Assembly (NCBI GenBank): GCA_015058405.1 | Contig: SVCL01000028.1 | Coordinates: 1 to 42,069, forward strand | Direction of reading: 5' to 3' | From: Clostridium sp. | Lineage (GTDB): Bacteria; Bacillota; Clostridia; Clostridiales; Clostridiaceae | Length of the DNA stretch: 42,069 nucleotides | Part shown: positions 1 to 7,850 of the stretch, in pieces | Layout: each line of letters opens with the position of its first letter | Position numbering within the stretch: the first letter of the stretch is position 1 | Notes under the pieces: generated by a model | What the model was told of the DNA's origin: nothing | What the model saw: only the letters and a program-made list of their open reading frames with translations | The model's database searches: none | Position numbers and translations under genes: made by a program

Positions 1-1
1 A

Positions 2-61
2 TTTCAAAAATGGGTTTCTAAAACAGAAGGTAAAGAATATTGGGCTTATACTGAATATTAA
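2..61 (+). CDS. 3' end of a CDS cut by the window edge
   Basis: An open frame enters from the left edge and ends at TAA 59-61, coding about 19 residues rich in Trp, Tyr, Lys and Glu. The product cannot be identified. Given the downstream cassettes it may be the tail of another immunity gene, but that is inference from context only. Confidence 0.4.
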   Translation, partial: FQKWVSKTEGKEYWAYTEY

Positions 62-160
62 TTTAATTAGTAAAATTAGATTAAAGGTATGAGAGAGAAT
101 ATATGCATTAAAAAATATAGAATTAAATATATATCACTAAAATGAAAGTAAAAAATAGAA

Positions 161-232
161 AATAATGTTTAGAGTTTTACTTTTAACTATTTGAGCCTTG
201 ATTTCAAAGTAAAGAAACATAGGCTCTTTTTT
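161..232 (+). terminator. Rho-independent terminator, first copy of a repeated cassette-end sequence
   Basis: GAGCCT (193-198) pairs with AGGCTC (221-226) and is followed by six T. The whole stretch from 161 is nearly identical to 4790-4855, and the hairpin core also recurs at 1370-1408. It ends the gene entering from the left edge and marks a cassette boundary. Confidence 0.75.
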
Positions 233-383
233 AGTATAAAAATACAAAGAACTGCCGAAGGTACTGCGAAATTATAAATTTATAAAATAATTAATCATAT
301 AATGCTAAAAATATGACACAAACAGTATTCTTTATATAAATATGGACAATATGATTAAGATGTAAATGGATAGAGGTGATTAA

Positions 384-542
384 ATGTCTGGGACTATACA
401 AACAGATGAGAGAGATTTTGTAAGTGCAATACAGAAAATAGCTAATGCCATTAATGAAATAGTAGAAGTTAATAAAAATTTAAAAACCAAAAATGAAGGT
501 TTAAAATCCTCTTGGAAAGGAGTAAGTAAAGAAAAATATTAA
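384..542 (+). pseudogene. truncated WXG100-like small helical protein
   Basis: This frame of 52 residues starts at ATG 384 behind a good GAGGTGAT ribosome site. It ends with a W-K-G turn followed by SKEKY and a stop. The intact relative at 20962-21261 has W-R-G followed by SKRKYY and then about 45 more residues of a second helix. The gene therefore keeps helix 1 and the WxG turn but has lost helix 2. WXG100-like partners of LXG toxins normally sit directly upstream of their toxin, and a toxin remnant follows at 592. It is probably non-functional as a helical hairpin. Confidence 0.65.
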
Positions 543-591
543 TAGATATTCAATCTAAGTTAACTAGTATATAATAATAGGTTGGTAAATT

Positions 592-844
592 ATGGCGGTT
601 TTATATATAAGTTTTACAGATGGAAAAGATGTTGTCAGAAGTTTAAATAGTTCAAGAAGAGAACTAAATGACATATTAAGAAAACTAAAGAACGCCGAGA
701 GTAACTTAAATGGAATAGGAAAAAAGAGTAGTAACTGGAGGAGCAAATGGATTTTTAGCAGGTGCTTTAGGAGGAGCAGCAGAAGCAATAGTTGATAAAA
801 TGCCATATGATGATAGATTTATTGAAATACAATTTTTGAATTAG
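592..844 (+). pseudogene. LXG-like T7SS toxin collapsed by internal deletion
   Basis: The first 46 or so codons from ATG 592 match the N-terminal helical domain of the intact toxin at 22979 (both begin M-x-VLYI) and are nearly identical in DNA to 2777-2883. At about 729 the sequence jumps out of frame into a glycine/alanine-rich stretch (frame starting near 731) typical of the mid-region of such toxins, and then a short tail to TAG 842-844. The toxic domain is gone. The orphan immunity gene at 855 follows 10 bp later. A deletion between a helical N-terminus and a toxin tail best explains the structure. Confidence 0.7.
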
Positions 845-854
845 GGAGGTTCTT

Positions 855-1334
855 ATGAATATTAAGGATAAAGTTATTAAAGCCATTAAAAATGATGAGT
901 TTATTCTATTATTAGAGGGAAAGGGAGAATATAAAATTGAATTACATCAGTGGATTGGAGCAAATGTTCCAACAGATATTGAGACAATATTAACCAAAGG
1001 TATATATCCACTATATATAAGTAATCCTAATATTGAGATAGAAACTTTATTAGAAGAAGCACTAATTGATATGATGGATAGAGAAGTATTTGATTTGTAT
1101 TGTGCATTATCCACTATTTTTAGTCAATTAATAGAAGAAGAATTTCAATCAGCACCATTTAAGATTGATAGAAATACTATATTAAGTAAACTTAGTGATA
1201 CATTAAGAAAAAGAGAGAATGAATTAAAACATTATTTTGAATGGGAAGGTCAAGGAAAACCTGAAGGAATGTGGAGCGAAGTAATGCGAATATGTAATAT
1301 TTGCAATAAGCGTTGGAATATATCGATTTTATAA
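855..1334 (+). CDS. probable orphan immunity protein
   Basis: An intact 159-residue soluble acidic protein with no signal peptide or membrane helix, starting behind GGGAGG. I do not recognise the family. It sits 10 bp after a collapsed toxin gene and ends just before a cassette terminator, the position that immunity genes occupy at 2078, 3576 and 24216. It probably neutralises a toxin whose catalytic part was deleted here but may be delivered by sister cells. The immunity role is inferred from position only. Confidence 0.55.
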   Translation: MNIKDKVIKAIKNDEFILLLEGKGEYKIELHQWIGANVPTDIETILTKGIYPLYISNPNIEIETLLEEALIDMMDREVFDLYCALSTIFSQLIEEEFQSAPFKIDRNTILSKLSDTLRKRENELKHYFEWEGQGKPEGMWSEVMRICNICNKRWNISIL

Positions 1335-1369
1335 TATTTTTAATAACTAGAGTTTTGATCATACTATTT

Positions 1370-1408
1370 GAGCCTTGATTTCAAGATAAAGAAATATGGG
1401 CTCTTTTT
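1370..1408 (+). terminator. Rho-independent terminator, second copy of the cassette-end repeat
   Basis: GAGCC (1370-1374) pairs with GGCTC (1399-1403) across a loop like those at 193-226 and 4822-4855, then a run of five T. It closes the 855 immunity gene. Directly after it the sequence enters a headless toxin frame, so the hairpin is also a recombination boundary. Confidence 0.75.
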
Positions 1409-1427
1409 GTGTAAAAACAAAGTTTAA

Positions 1428-2066
1428 GGAGCAGGAGGAGGCTTAGTTGAAGGCGGAATCCTAGGAGGAGAAGAAGGAGCAATAAAGGGAGCCTGGTCTG
1501 GACTTATAGGAGGGGCTACTGGTTCTTTATTCTTTGGAGGACTAACTAGACTTATTGGTGGTGGAAAGGGAATAAAAATTCCTGAAGTTAAAGGGAATAG
1601 TACTGAGGAAAGCTTTGATGAAATAAGAAAAAGAGTACTTAAGAATATTGATGATAGTAGGCTTGCTAGGGAGGCTAGTGGGTATAAGAAATGGGCTAGT
1701 AGTATTGATGAGGGAAGTAGTAAAACTGAGCAAGTTATATCAAGAATAGATGAAATAGAAGTAAAATTTAATTATAATACTAAGTATGATGAAGCTGAAT
1801 TCGCAAGGCAATTAGCTGACCAAGAAGCTGAAAAACAAGCGAAGAAGTGGTTGGATTCACAAGTGGCATTACACAATCCCGATCAAATTGCAGGCGGTAA
1901 TCCATTAAATATAGGTGGTATGGGAGATAGTAAGATTAATTCATCAATAGGTATTCAATGGAGATATAGAATTGATGCAATTGATGAACAAATAAAAGCA
2001 TTAGCTGATAAAATGACTGAAACAGAAAGAAAATTAAAATATTTAAATGTAAAGTTAAAATACTAG
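1428..2066 (+). pseudogene. headless T7SS toxin with Ntox15-type (Tde1-like) DNase domain
   Basis: The frame is open from 1428 (after TAA 1425-1427) to TAG 2064-2066 with no ATG and no ribosome site, so it is a silent C-terminal cassette. It begins with a glycine-rich segment containing GSLFFGGLTRLIGGGKG, then a helical linker, then a C-terminal domain with HNPDQIAGGNP (His codon 1872-1874, Asp 1881-1883). This matches the HxxD motif of Ntox15 DNases such as Agrobacterium Tde1. A conserved NSSIGIQWRYRI follows. The next gene (2078) looks like the Tdi1 immunity family, which supports the call. A TTG at 1851 is not a convincing start. It could be revived by recombination with an upstream N-terminal module. 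Confidence 0.75.
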
Positions 2067-2077
2067 GAGGATAATAG

Positions 2078-2626
2078 ATGAAGGATAATTTATTTAAAGA
2101 GTATAAAATCAATAGTAAGGTTGATAGCACTTTAATTGAAAAATATAAAGAAATAATACCAGTAGAGTTACTATCTATATGGAAAGTATACGGATTTGGC
2201 TCTATATTAAATGGAGATTTAAAGATAGTTAATCCAGAGGAGTATAAATACGTTGTAGATATGTCATATTTTAGAGCAAATATAGCTATTCCAATAATGG
2301 TTACTGGTTTTGGTGATATAATTACATGGGAAAAAAATGAATATGTAAGCATTATTAAATATAAAAATGGAAAATTTGATATTATCTTAAAAAGGTTTAA
2401 ACATTTTTTCAATTGCTTACAAGACGATTATTTTGTGGAGAAATACCTAGAATTAAATAAATATAATGAAGCTGTAAAAAGATATGGAGAAATAGATTAT
2501 TATGAATGCTTCGGATATGTACCTTTACTAGGTTTAGGTGGTAGTGAAAAGATAGAAAACTTAAAAAAAGTAAAAATAAAAGAGCATATAGAATTAATTA
2601 CACAAATGGTAGGTAAAATTGAATAA
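2078..2626 (+). CDS. Tdi1-like immunity protein (GAD-like plus DUF1851)
   Basis: An intact 182-residue protein starting 11 bp after the Ntox15 toxin remnant behind AGGAGG. The N-terminal part (about 15-60, with PVELLSIWKVYGFGS and NPEEY) resembles the GAD-like domain. The rest, with a central VTGFGDIITWE and a C-terminal GYVPLLGLGG, resembles DUF1851/Tdi1_C. In Agrobacterium, Tdi1 neutralises the Ntox15 DNase Tde1 in the cytoplasm. The same pairing here suggests this protein inhibits the nuclease encoded just upstream, or foreign versions of it. Confidence 0.75.
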   Translation: MKDNLFKEYKINSKVDSTLIEKYKEIIPVELLSIWKVYGFGSILNGDLKIVNPEEYKYVVDMSYFRANIAIPIMVTGFGDIITWEKNEYVSIIKYKNGKFDIILKRFKHFFNCLQDDYFVEKYLELNKYNEAVKRYGEIDYYECFGYVPLLGLGGSEKIENLKKVKIKEHIELITQMVGKIE

Positions 2627-2738
2627 AAAATCTAATAATGTAGTACGATGTAACTAAAAAAGTGAATATATGTTATCCTAAAAGGAAAGTTCGAAGAACA
2701 AAATGTAAAATTTTAATTCCAACTTTTAACAATTATAA

Positions 2739-2772
2739 GAGTCAATGTTTCTAATGAAAGAAGCATTGGCTC
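2739..2772 (+). terminator. hairpin truncated at its T-tract by a cassette junction
   Basis: GAGTCAATG (2739-2747) pairs with CATTGGCTC (2764-2772), allowing one G-U pair. Only two T follow before toxin N-terminal coding sequence begins. The usual T run is missing, which suggests that recombination replaced it. Confidence 0.5.
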
Positions 2773-2773
2773 T

Positions 2774-3052
2774 TCTGGAAAGGATGTTGTAAGAAGTTTA
2801 AATAGTTCAAGAAGAGAACTAAATGACATATTAAGAAAACTAAAGAACGCCGAGAGTAACTTAAATGGAATAGGAAAAAAGAGCAGCTACATAGATAGGT
2901 GTAAAGAAAAGATACAAGAAGAGAAAAGAAGAGTACAAAGTGAAATTGATAATATAGATAGTTTCACAAAAAGATTAGACAAGTTTTTAGACTATGCAAG
3001 AGATAGGGACAGCAGCAGCCGCAGGTTCATTATTCTTTGGAGGACTAACTAG
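2774..3052 (+). pseudogene. N-terminal helical domain of an LXG-like toxin, no start, frameshifted end
   Basis: The frame codes the helical N-domain of the 22979 toxin family: GKDVVRSLNSSRREL, later a YIDRCKEKIQEEKRR helix, ending in FLDYARDRD. It lacks the initiating M-x-VLYI segment. It runs out of frame at about 3008 and stops at TAG 3050-3052 inside the glycine-rich segment that frame 2994 reads correctly. DNA 2777-2883 matches 622-728 at 105 of 107 positions. The deletion joint destroyed continuity between this domain and the PoNe domain downstream. Confidence 0.7.
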
Positions 3053-3566
3053 ACTTATTGGTGGTGGAAAGGGAGTTAAGGTTCCTGAAGTTAAGAAAAA
3101 TATTTTTGAAGAATCTTCAAAAGAAAAACAAGGAAAAATAATAAATTTAGTAGAAAATAATAGTCTTACTTTAGAAAACAATCTACAAAAGGGTAACTAT
3201 GGTGAAATGAAAATGGATATTTTTTTTGAGAATCAAGGTTATCAAAGAATTAGTATAGAACGTGTAACAGACTTAAATATACCTACTCATAAAGGAATTG
3301 ATGGAGTTTATTATAAGGTTGATGGTAGACCGCCGTATATAATAGCTGAAGCTAAATATGGTACTTCAAAATTGGGGAAAACTTTAGATGGTAAGCAAAT
3401 GAGTGATTCATGGATAAATGGAAGTGGAAGATTAGAAGATGCAGTTGGTAAAGATGTTGCTGATGATATTTTATTAGAGGGATATGAGAGAAGGTTAGTT
3501 CATATTGAAGTAGATGGGAAAATTATTTCTAAATTAATAGATTCATTGGGAAACATTATTCATTAG
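2994..3566 (+). CDS. PoNe-type PD-(D/E)XK DNase toxin lacking its secretion domain
   Basis: A 190-residue frame starts at ATG 2994 inside the out-of-frame N-domain remnant, with no clear ribosome site. Residues 11-27 are the glycine-rich GSLFFGGLTRLIGGGKG also found in the 1428 toxin. The C-terminal nuclease has D103 in GIDGVY and E119-x-K121 in EAKYG, a PD-(D/E)XK arrangement, followed by GKQMSDSWI and RLVH. The PoNi-type immunity gene at 3576 fits PoNe DNases, which cleave DNA in intoxicated rivals. Without the helical N-domain it should not be exported by a type VII system. It may be silent or a donor cassette. Confidence 0.75.
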   Translation: MQEIGTAAAAGSLFFGGLTRLIGGGKGVKVPEVKKNIFEESSKEKQGKIINLVENNSLTLENNLQKGNYGEMKMDIFFENQGYQRISIERVTDLNIPTHKGIDGVYYKVDGRPPYIIAEAKYGTSKLGKTLDGKQMSDSWINGSGRLEDAVGKDVADDILLEGYERRLVHIEVDGKIISKLIDSLGNIIH

Positions 3567-3575
3567 GAGGTAAAG

Positions 3576-4265
3576 ATGAGAGATACTATTAAAAATTTAG
3601 ATTATTTTGAACAATTTATAAGAGAAGATGAAGAAAGAATAAAAAAGTTTGAAACAAAGTTACTAAAAGGTGAGGTGAAAAATGATAGAATTCTTGCGGC
3701 AAAGATGAAAGTGCATGACTTAAAGCTAGGAATTTTAATAGCTAAATATTCAAAAGGAGAGAAAATAGAAAATTTAGTTGATCAATGTAAGGAATTAATA
3801 CAAACATTTTCTGATGTATGGGTGCCTGAATTTTACATAAAAAATTTATGGATAGTTTCATTAGGAATATTACTAAATTTGGAGGAAGAATATTTAAGTA
3901 TAATTCGTAATTTGGTAAGGAAATCTAAATTAAATGACTGGTTAATTAATTACTTGCTTGATTATAAAGAAGAAAAATCAAATGAAGAGTACGGAATACT
4001 GCAATTTCCGGATACTTATAAAAATTTATATGATTTAATTATAAGTAGTAGTGAAAGAAATGAGAAAATGAAAAAATATTTAGAGATAGATTGGTATAAA
4101 GGTCATAGCGAGTGTGGTTTTCATGATTCGCATAAAAGTAAACAAAATTTATACTATGGTTATTGGAGTTTTGAAAGTGGTGCAGTTGCTAAAATTTTAA
4201 AAATAGAAGATGATAATTTAAAAGGGTTGGTATATTATCCGTATGATTTGGTACATTTCAAGTAA
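3576..4265 (+). CDS. PoNi immunity protein (DUF1910/DUF1911)
   Basis: An intact 229-residue soluble protein starting 9 bp after the PoNe frame behind AGGAGG. The N-terminal helical half (DUF1910-like) is followed by the DUF1911 signature near the C-terminus: W-Y-K-G-H, then FHDSHK, YYGYWSFESGAVAKIL and a final YYPYDLVHFK. PoNi proteins bind and block PoNe nucleases in the cytoplasm. Its preservation beside a headless toxin suggests selection for protection against toxin from sibling strains. Confidence 0.85.
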   Translation: MRDTIKNLDYFEQFIREDEERIKKFETKLLKGEVKNDRILAAKMKVHDLKLGILIAKYSKGEKIENLVDQCKELIQTFSDVWVPEFYIKNLWIVSLGILLNLEEEYLSIIRNLVRKSKLNDWLINYLLDYKEEKSNEEYGILQFPDTYKNLYDLIISSSERNEKMKKYLEIDWYKGHSECGFHDSHKSKQNLYYGYWSFESGAVAKILKIEDDNLKGLVYYPYDLVHFK

Positions 4266-4276
4266 TAGGGGAAAAT

Positions 4277-4726
4277 ATGAATTTTTATGATGTAGAAAAA
4301 ATATTAAGAAGTGAATGTTATAATAAGGAGATAGTTGTTACAGAAGATGGATTACAAGAAAATATGTCTTATCCGGGTGATGATTACTATAATATAAAAA
4401 AGCTTAATGATAAATATTTCTTTTATCAGACTAGTAATGAGAGGCAAAAAGAAATCAAGTTATTGGGGGAATATGAGAGTGAAGAGGAAGCTTGTTTGTA
4501 TTTTTTATTAAATAGATTAGATTCATATTATCTGAATAAATATATTATACCAGAAGAAAATACAAGTGGATTAATTGCAAATATGGATATATTAAATGAA
4601 CAGTATTTAGAAGAAGTATTATATAATCTAGGCATTGATAAATTAATAAAAAAATGCATTATGAAAGGATATCTAAAAAATAAGTTGGATATAGATTATA
4701 TTATTTATTTCTTAGGAAGTAAATAA
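4277..4726 (+). CDS. probable second immunity protein (Imm59-like, tentative)
   Basis: A 149-residue acidic protein starting at ATG 4277 behind GGGGAAAA, 11 bp after PoNi and likely co-transcribed with it. A central SNERQKEIKLLGEYES segment followed by EEEACLYFLLNRLDS recalls Imm59-type immunity proteins; this is remembered similarity, not a search. No cognate toxin lies upstream, so it is an orphan stacked behind PoNi. The final helical part ends at the stop just before the cassette terminator. Confidence 0.55.
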   Translation: MNFYDVEKILRSECYNKEIVVTEDGLQENMSYPGDDYYNIKKLNDKYFFYQTSNERQKEIKLLGEYESEEEACLYFLLNRLDSYYLNKYIIPEENTSGLIANMDILNEQYLEEVLYNLGIDKLIKKCIMKGYLKNKLDIDYIIYFLGSK

Positions 4727-4789
4727 GGCATGTATTTAAGAAAGATTAATAATGCAATATAAATATATTTAAAAGTTTAATAAACAGAA

Positions 4790-4860
4790 CATAATATTTA
4801 GAGTTTTATTTTTAACTATTTGAGCCTTGATTTCAAAGTAAAGAAACATAGGCTCTGTTT
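4790..4860 (+). terminator. third copy of the cassette-end terminator repeat, with a toxin scrap behind it
   Basis: GAGCC 4822-4826 and GGCTC 4851-4855 enclose the same loop as 193-226, and flanking DNA from 4790 matches 161 onward. The T-tract is interrupted (TGTTTG). The following 4861-4910 resembles 1409-1440 at a few points (a GTGTAAAAA-CAAAGTT stretch and a GGAGCA repeat), which looks like the start of a further, almost completely lost toxin cassette. Confidence 0.65.
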
Positions 4861-4951
4861 GTGTAAAAAACAAAGTTAAACAGGAGCAATGCTAGGAGAA
4901 ATATCAGTATTTAGTATGACTTGGTATATTTTAAGTAATATATCTTTATTT

Positions 4952-5000
4952 ATAAAACACACTTTTTTAACAAGCATATTGTTAAAAAAGTGTGTTTTAT
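4952..5000. repeat. perfect 22-bp inverted repeat with 5-nt loop
   Basis: Arms 4952-4973 and 4979-5000 are exact reverse complements around GCATA. The stem contains runs of A and T on both sides, so it can act as a terminator in both directions. It separates the upstream toxin yard from the promoter of the secretion cluster, and probably insulates the two. A role as a protein-binding site is also possible. Confidence 0.7.
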
Positions 5001-5064
5001 TATAAATAAAATAATAATAAATTGAGTTTTTTATTAATTAAAAAGAAATTAAATACAGTTTATG

Positions 5065-5093
5065 GCGAAAAATTTAAAAGTTATGCTATAATA
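5065..5093 (+). promoter_or_regulatory. probable promoter of the T7SS-Tad cluster
   Basis: TATAAT at 5088-5093 is preceded by TGC, giving an extended -10 (TATGCTATAAT). The region 17 bp upstream (GGCGAA) is a poor -35, as is common with extended -10 promoters. It lies about 70 bp before the first gene, and no equally good site is seen before 14762. Confidence 0.55.
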
Positions 5094-5163
5094 TAAATAC
5101 AATAAATTACAATTAAAGAAAAAAGTGAAAGGGAAAACTGAATTATAGTGAAAGGAGTTTAAA

Positions 5164-7788
5164 ATGAAAAAAAAGATTTTGTTCATTATGGAATTATGCA
5201 TAATAACAATCTGTGGTGGAATTAGTATAAGCGCAGCAGAATGGCCAAGCCCCAATAATGTAAATATTAAAGATGGAAAGTATCTAAAAGATGGAGAATT
5301 TTATTGGTATGGAACTTGGGATTATACTGAGTATTATGAAAGCTGGCATAGTGAACCTAAGTTACCTAATACTTTATATGGTCCAACCTTAGATGATTTA
5401 TTTTTAAATAATGGAGCTAAGGATAATAGTGCACGAAAGGACTTTGGCTTTATTGCTTATGGTGGCTACTGGATGTGGGGAAATTATGCTAATCCAGTTT
5501 GGGATATAAAGCTGGGAACGTATATAAAGCCAATGCATGCTTATTATAGAAGAAATCAAACTTCTCCTAGAGTTTATGGTTTGGAATTTCAAAAAGATAA
5601 ATGTAAACATATCTATATAGATGATAGAGATAATGAAAAGGAAATATATTGGTTTAGACCTAATGAAGATGTTTTTGTTAATTGTATAAATTATCAAACG
5701 TTTTTAGGAAGATATAAAGTTAAGATGCTTGATTATATAGATAAAAATGATATTAGAATAAAAGACCAAAAAGGAAAAATAATAAACTTGTCTATTAATA
5801 GAAATAATAATATTACTTCTTGTTCTAATAATGGCGTATCTTTAACAATTTCTTCAACAGGTACAGAAACTCCAGTAGAAAGTTTTGAACATCCAAGTGA
5901 TTATGAGGAAAAATATAATTATGCTGATAATACTTATTATGAAGATGGTGAAGACTTTGTTAATGTAGAGAGAGTAATTAATAAGTTAAGAGTTAATTTT
6001 AATAAAGACGGGGATGAACTTTTAATTAATAGTAGAGCAAATTCTGCAAATGGTAGGCAGACTAATTTTGGGAGAGAAGTGACAGTAAAAACTGATGGAA
6101 CTGCACCAATTTGGGATAGTATTAAACTTTCCAATAGTGATGAATATAATCATAAAAAAATATTGTCTAGTAATACAACAGTAGATGGATTTAGGTTACA
6201 AATAAATAATTTACATGATGTTACTGGTAAAGGTGAAGAAGGAGTGGGGTTAGATTTAACTGAATTAGATAAGGATAAGGATGAGTACGGAAAGTTAAAA
6301 AACCAGTATATCACAATAGATAGATTGGATCATAATGGTAATAAAATAGGCAATTCTATTCGTATTAATGAATGTAATTATGAATCTATAGGGGAGAGTG
6401 ATACAAGATATAACCTTTCTTATGATATTAATTATGAAGCGCTAGGTTTAGAAAATTATTATGGAAATTTAAGTGTTGAATTTCATACATCAGATTTATT
6501 AGGGAATAATACTAGCAAAAAGATTGATATTACAAAAGTTAATCCTACTCCAATAAACTCGAAAGCTAAAGTTGTAAAAAGCGATTATAAAGAAAATGAT
6601 TCAACTTATTGGGTAAGACCTAATTCAACTTTTTTAATATATACAGATTCATATATAGATAGTACTTATGGTGAGATTTTTCCTGATTCAGTAAATTTAA
6701 TGTTGTTAAAAGATAATAATAGTAAAAATAAATATATAGTAGAATCATCAGATATAGAAAGAAATAACTTAGAAGATTATGATAATGGCTATTTTAGTGA
6801 ATCAAATGCTACTGATGTAGATTTTAATAAAATAGCAAATGAATTTAAAAATATACCATATAGAAAGGGAGAAAGAATTAAATTAAATAATAGAAATTAT
6901 TTAAGGACGCTTCACTCATTAACAGCATTAGATGCAGCTGATAAATTAAGATATAGAATTTATTCTGGAAGTTCTTATGAATACGATGGAATTACAAATG
7001 AATTGAAAAAGTATAAAGGTGAAGATATGGATAGTGATATTTGGCTTAAAGTAGATGGAACTCCTCCAACAGGAACTTCATTATTTAATTATAATCCAGA
7101 TACATCAATTTCAGAAATTAAAGCTAAAAATGTTAAAGATAATAATAATGGTTCAGGTCTTCAAAAAGTATATGTTAAATATTCAGTATCTCCAGATGAT
7201 AATTATTATGAACCAGATGGTGATGACTATTATGATAGATCTATTTATAATCCTAAACCAATAACAGTAGGTCTTACTAATAATAATGGAGTATGGGAAA
7301 GTAGTACAAGCCTTTATGATTACTTTAAGTGTTCTAGAGTAGTAGCAGAAGTATATGCTGTTGATAATGTAGGTAATGAAAATAAAATAGGTGAAAAAAC
7401 TATTGATTTATACACATTAAAAGCATGGATAGCTCCATGGAATGATAAGGACTCTAAGGAAGAAGTTCCAACTTTGAAAAGTGGGCAATATGCTCATTTA
7501 TATATTAAAACTACAGGAGGTCCAACAAAATTAAGCATAGAATTTCCTTATGAATTAACAGAATTAATAGAAGATTCAAATCCTAATAAATTAAATAGAG
7601 AAATTAATATTAAGGAAGAGTTATGTCATATAGAAGATGTAGAATTTTGTGTGCCATTATATTGTCCTAACAAGGAATATATTGTAGAGGTAACTTCAAC
7701 TAAGAGGAAAGATAGAGAATTGAAAGCATATCCTAAGTTTAGGGTAGATGACAATATATTAAAGGGAGTTAGAACTAGACTTAGATAA
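5164..7788 (+). CDS. large secreted protein opening the T7SS-Tad cluster
   Basis: An 874-residue protein with a signal peptide (MKKK, hydrophobic stretch, ISAAEWPS cleavage region near 24-26) behind AAAGGAG. It is Tyr-, Asn- and Asp-rich. Two segments carry DGTAP or DGTPP followed by an Ig-like stretch (near 315-320 and 635-640), a linker motif common in repetitive surface proteins. A VYAVDNVGNENKIG segment near 737 is also typical of such Ig-like modules. There is no LPXTG motif, C-terminal membrane helix or recognisable enzyme domain. It leads the cluster and is 62 bp from the next gene, so it may be an exposed part of the pilus-like structure, such as an adhesin or tip protein. Function unknown. 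Confidence 0.6.
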   Translation: MKKKILFIMELCIITICGGISISAAEWPSPNNVNIKDGKYLKDGEFYWYGTWDYTEYYESWHSEPKLPNTLYGPTLDDLFLNNGAKDNSARKDFGFIAYGGYWMWGNYANPVWDIKLGTYIKPMHAYYRRNQTSPRVYGLEFQKDKCKHIYIDDRDNEKEIYWFRPNEDVFVNCINYQTFLGRYKVKMLDYIDKNDIRIKDQKGKIINLSINRNNNITSCSNNGVSLTISSTGTETPVESFEHPSDYEEKYNYADNTYYEDGEDFVNVERVINKLRVNFNKDGDELLINSRANSANGRQTNFGREVTVKTDGTAPIWDSIKLSNSDEYNHKKILSSNTTVDGFRLQINNLHDVTGKGEEGVGLDLTELDKDKDEYGKLKNQYITIDRLDHNGNKIGNSIRINECNYESIGESDTRYNLSYDINYEALGLENYYGNLSVEFHTSDLLGNNTSKKIDITKVNPTPINSKAKVVKSDYKENDSTYWVRPNSTFLIYTDSYIDSTYGEIFPDSVNLMLLKDNNSKNKYIVESSDIERNNLEDYDNGYFSESNATDVDFNKIANEFKNIPYRKGERIKLNNRNYLRTLHSLTALDAADKLRYRIYSGSSYEYDGITNELKKYKGEDMDSDIWLKVDGTPPTGTSLFNYNPDTSISEIKAKNVKDNNNGSGLQKVYVKYSVSPDDNYYEPDGDDYYDRSIYNPKPITVGLTNNNGVWESSTSLYDYFKCSRVVAEVYAVDNVGNENKIGEKTIDLYTLKAWIAPWNDKDSKEEVPTLKSGQYAHLYIKTTGGPTKLSIEFPYELTELIEDSNPNKLNREINIKEELCHIEDVEFCVPLYCPNKEYIVEVTSTKRKDRELKAYPKFRVDDNILKGVRTRLR

Positions 7789-7850
7789 TTTCTAAATAAT
7801 ATTTATAATCAAATGAGTTAAGGTAAATGACATGGAGATGTTATTAGTAT

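Noticed and set aside
564..806. Minus-strand leucine-rich open frame
   Set aside because: It is the reverse of the toxin N-domain remnant at 592-844; composition is typical of antisense of AT-rich coding DNA and there is no ribosome site.
1936..2412. 158-codon minus-strand frame
   Set aside because: It is an antisense shadow of the Ntox15 end and Tdi1-like gene, which have clear family motifs and ribosome sites.
193..4855. Repeated GAGCC...GGCTC hairpins as a CRISPR array or recombinase sites
   Set aside because: Copies are hundreds to thousands of bases apart, end in T runs and follow genes; they are terminators.
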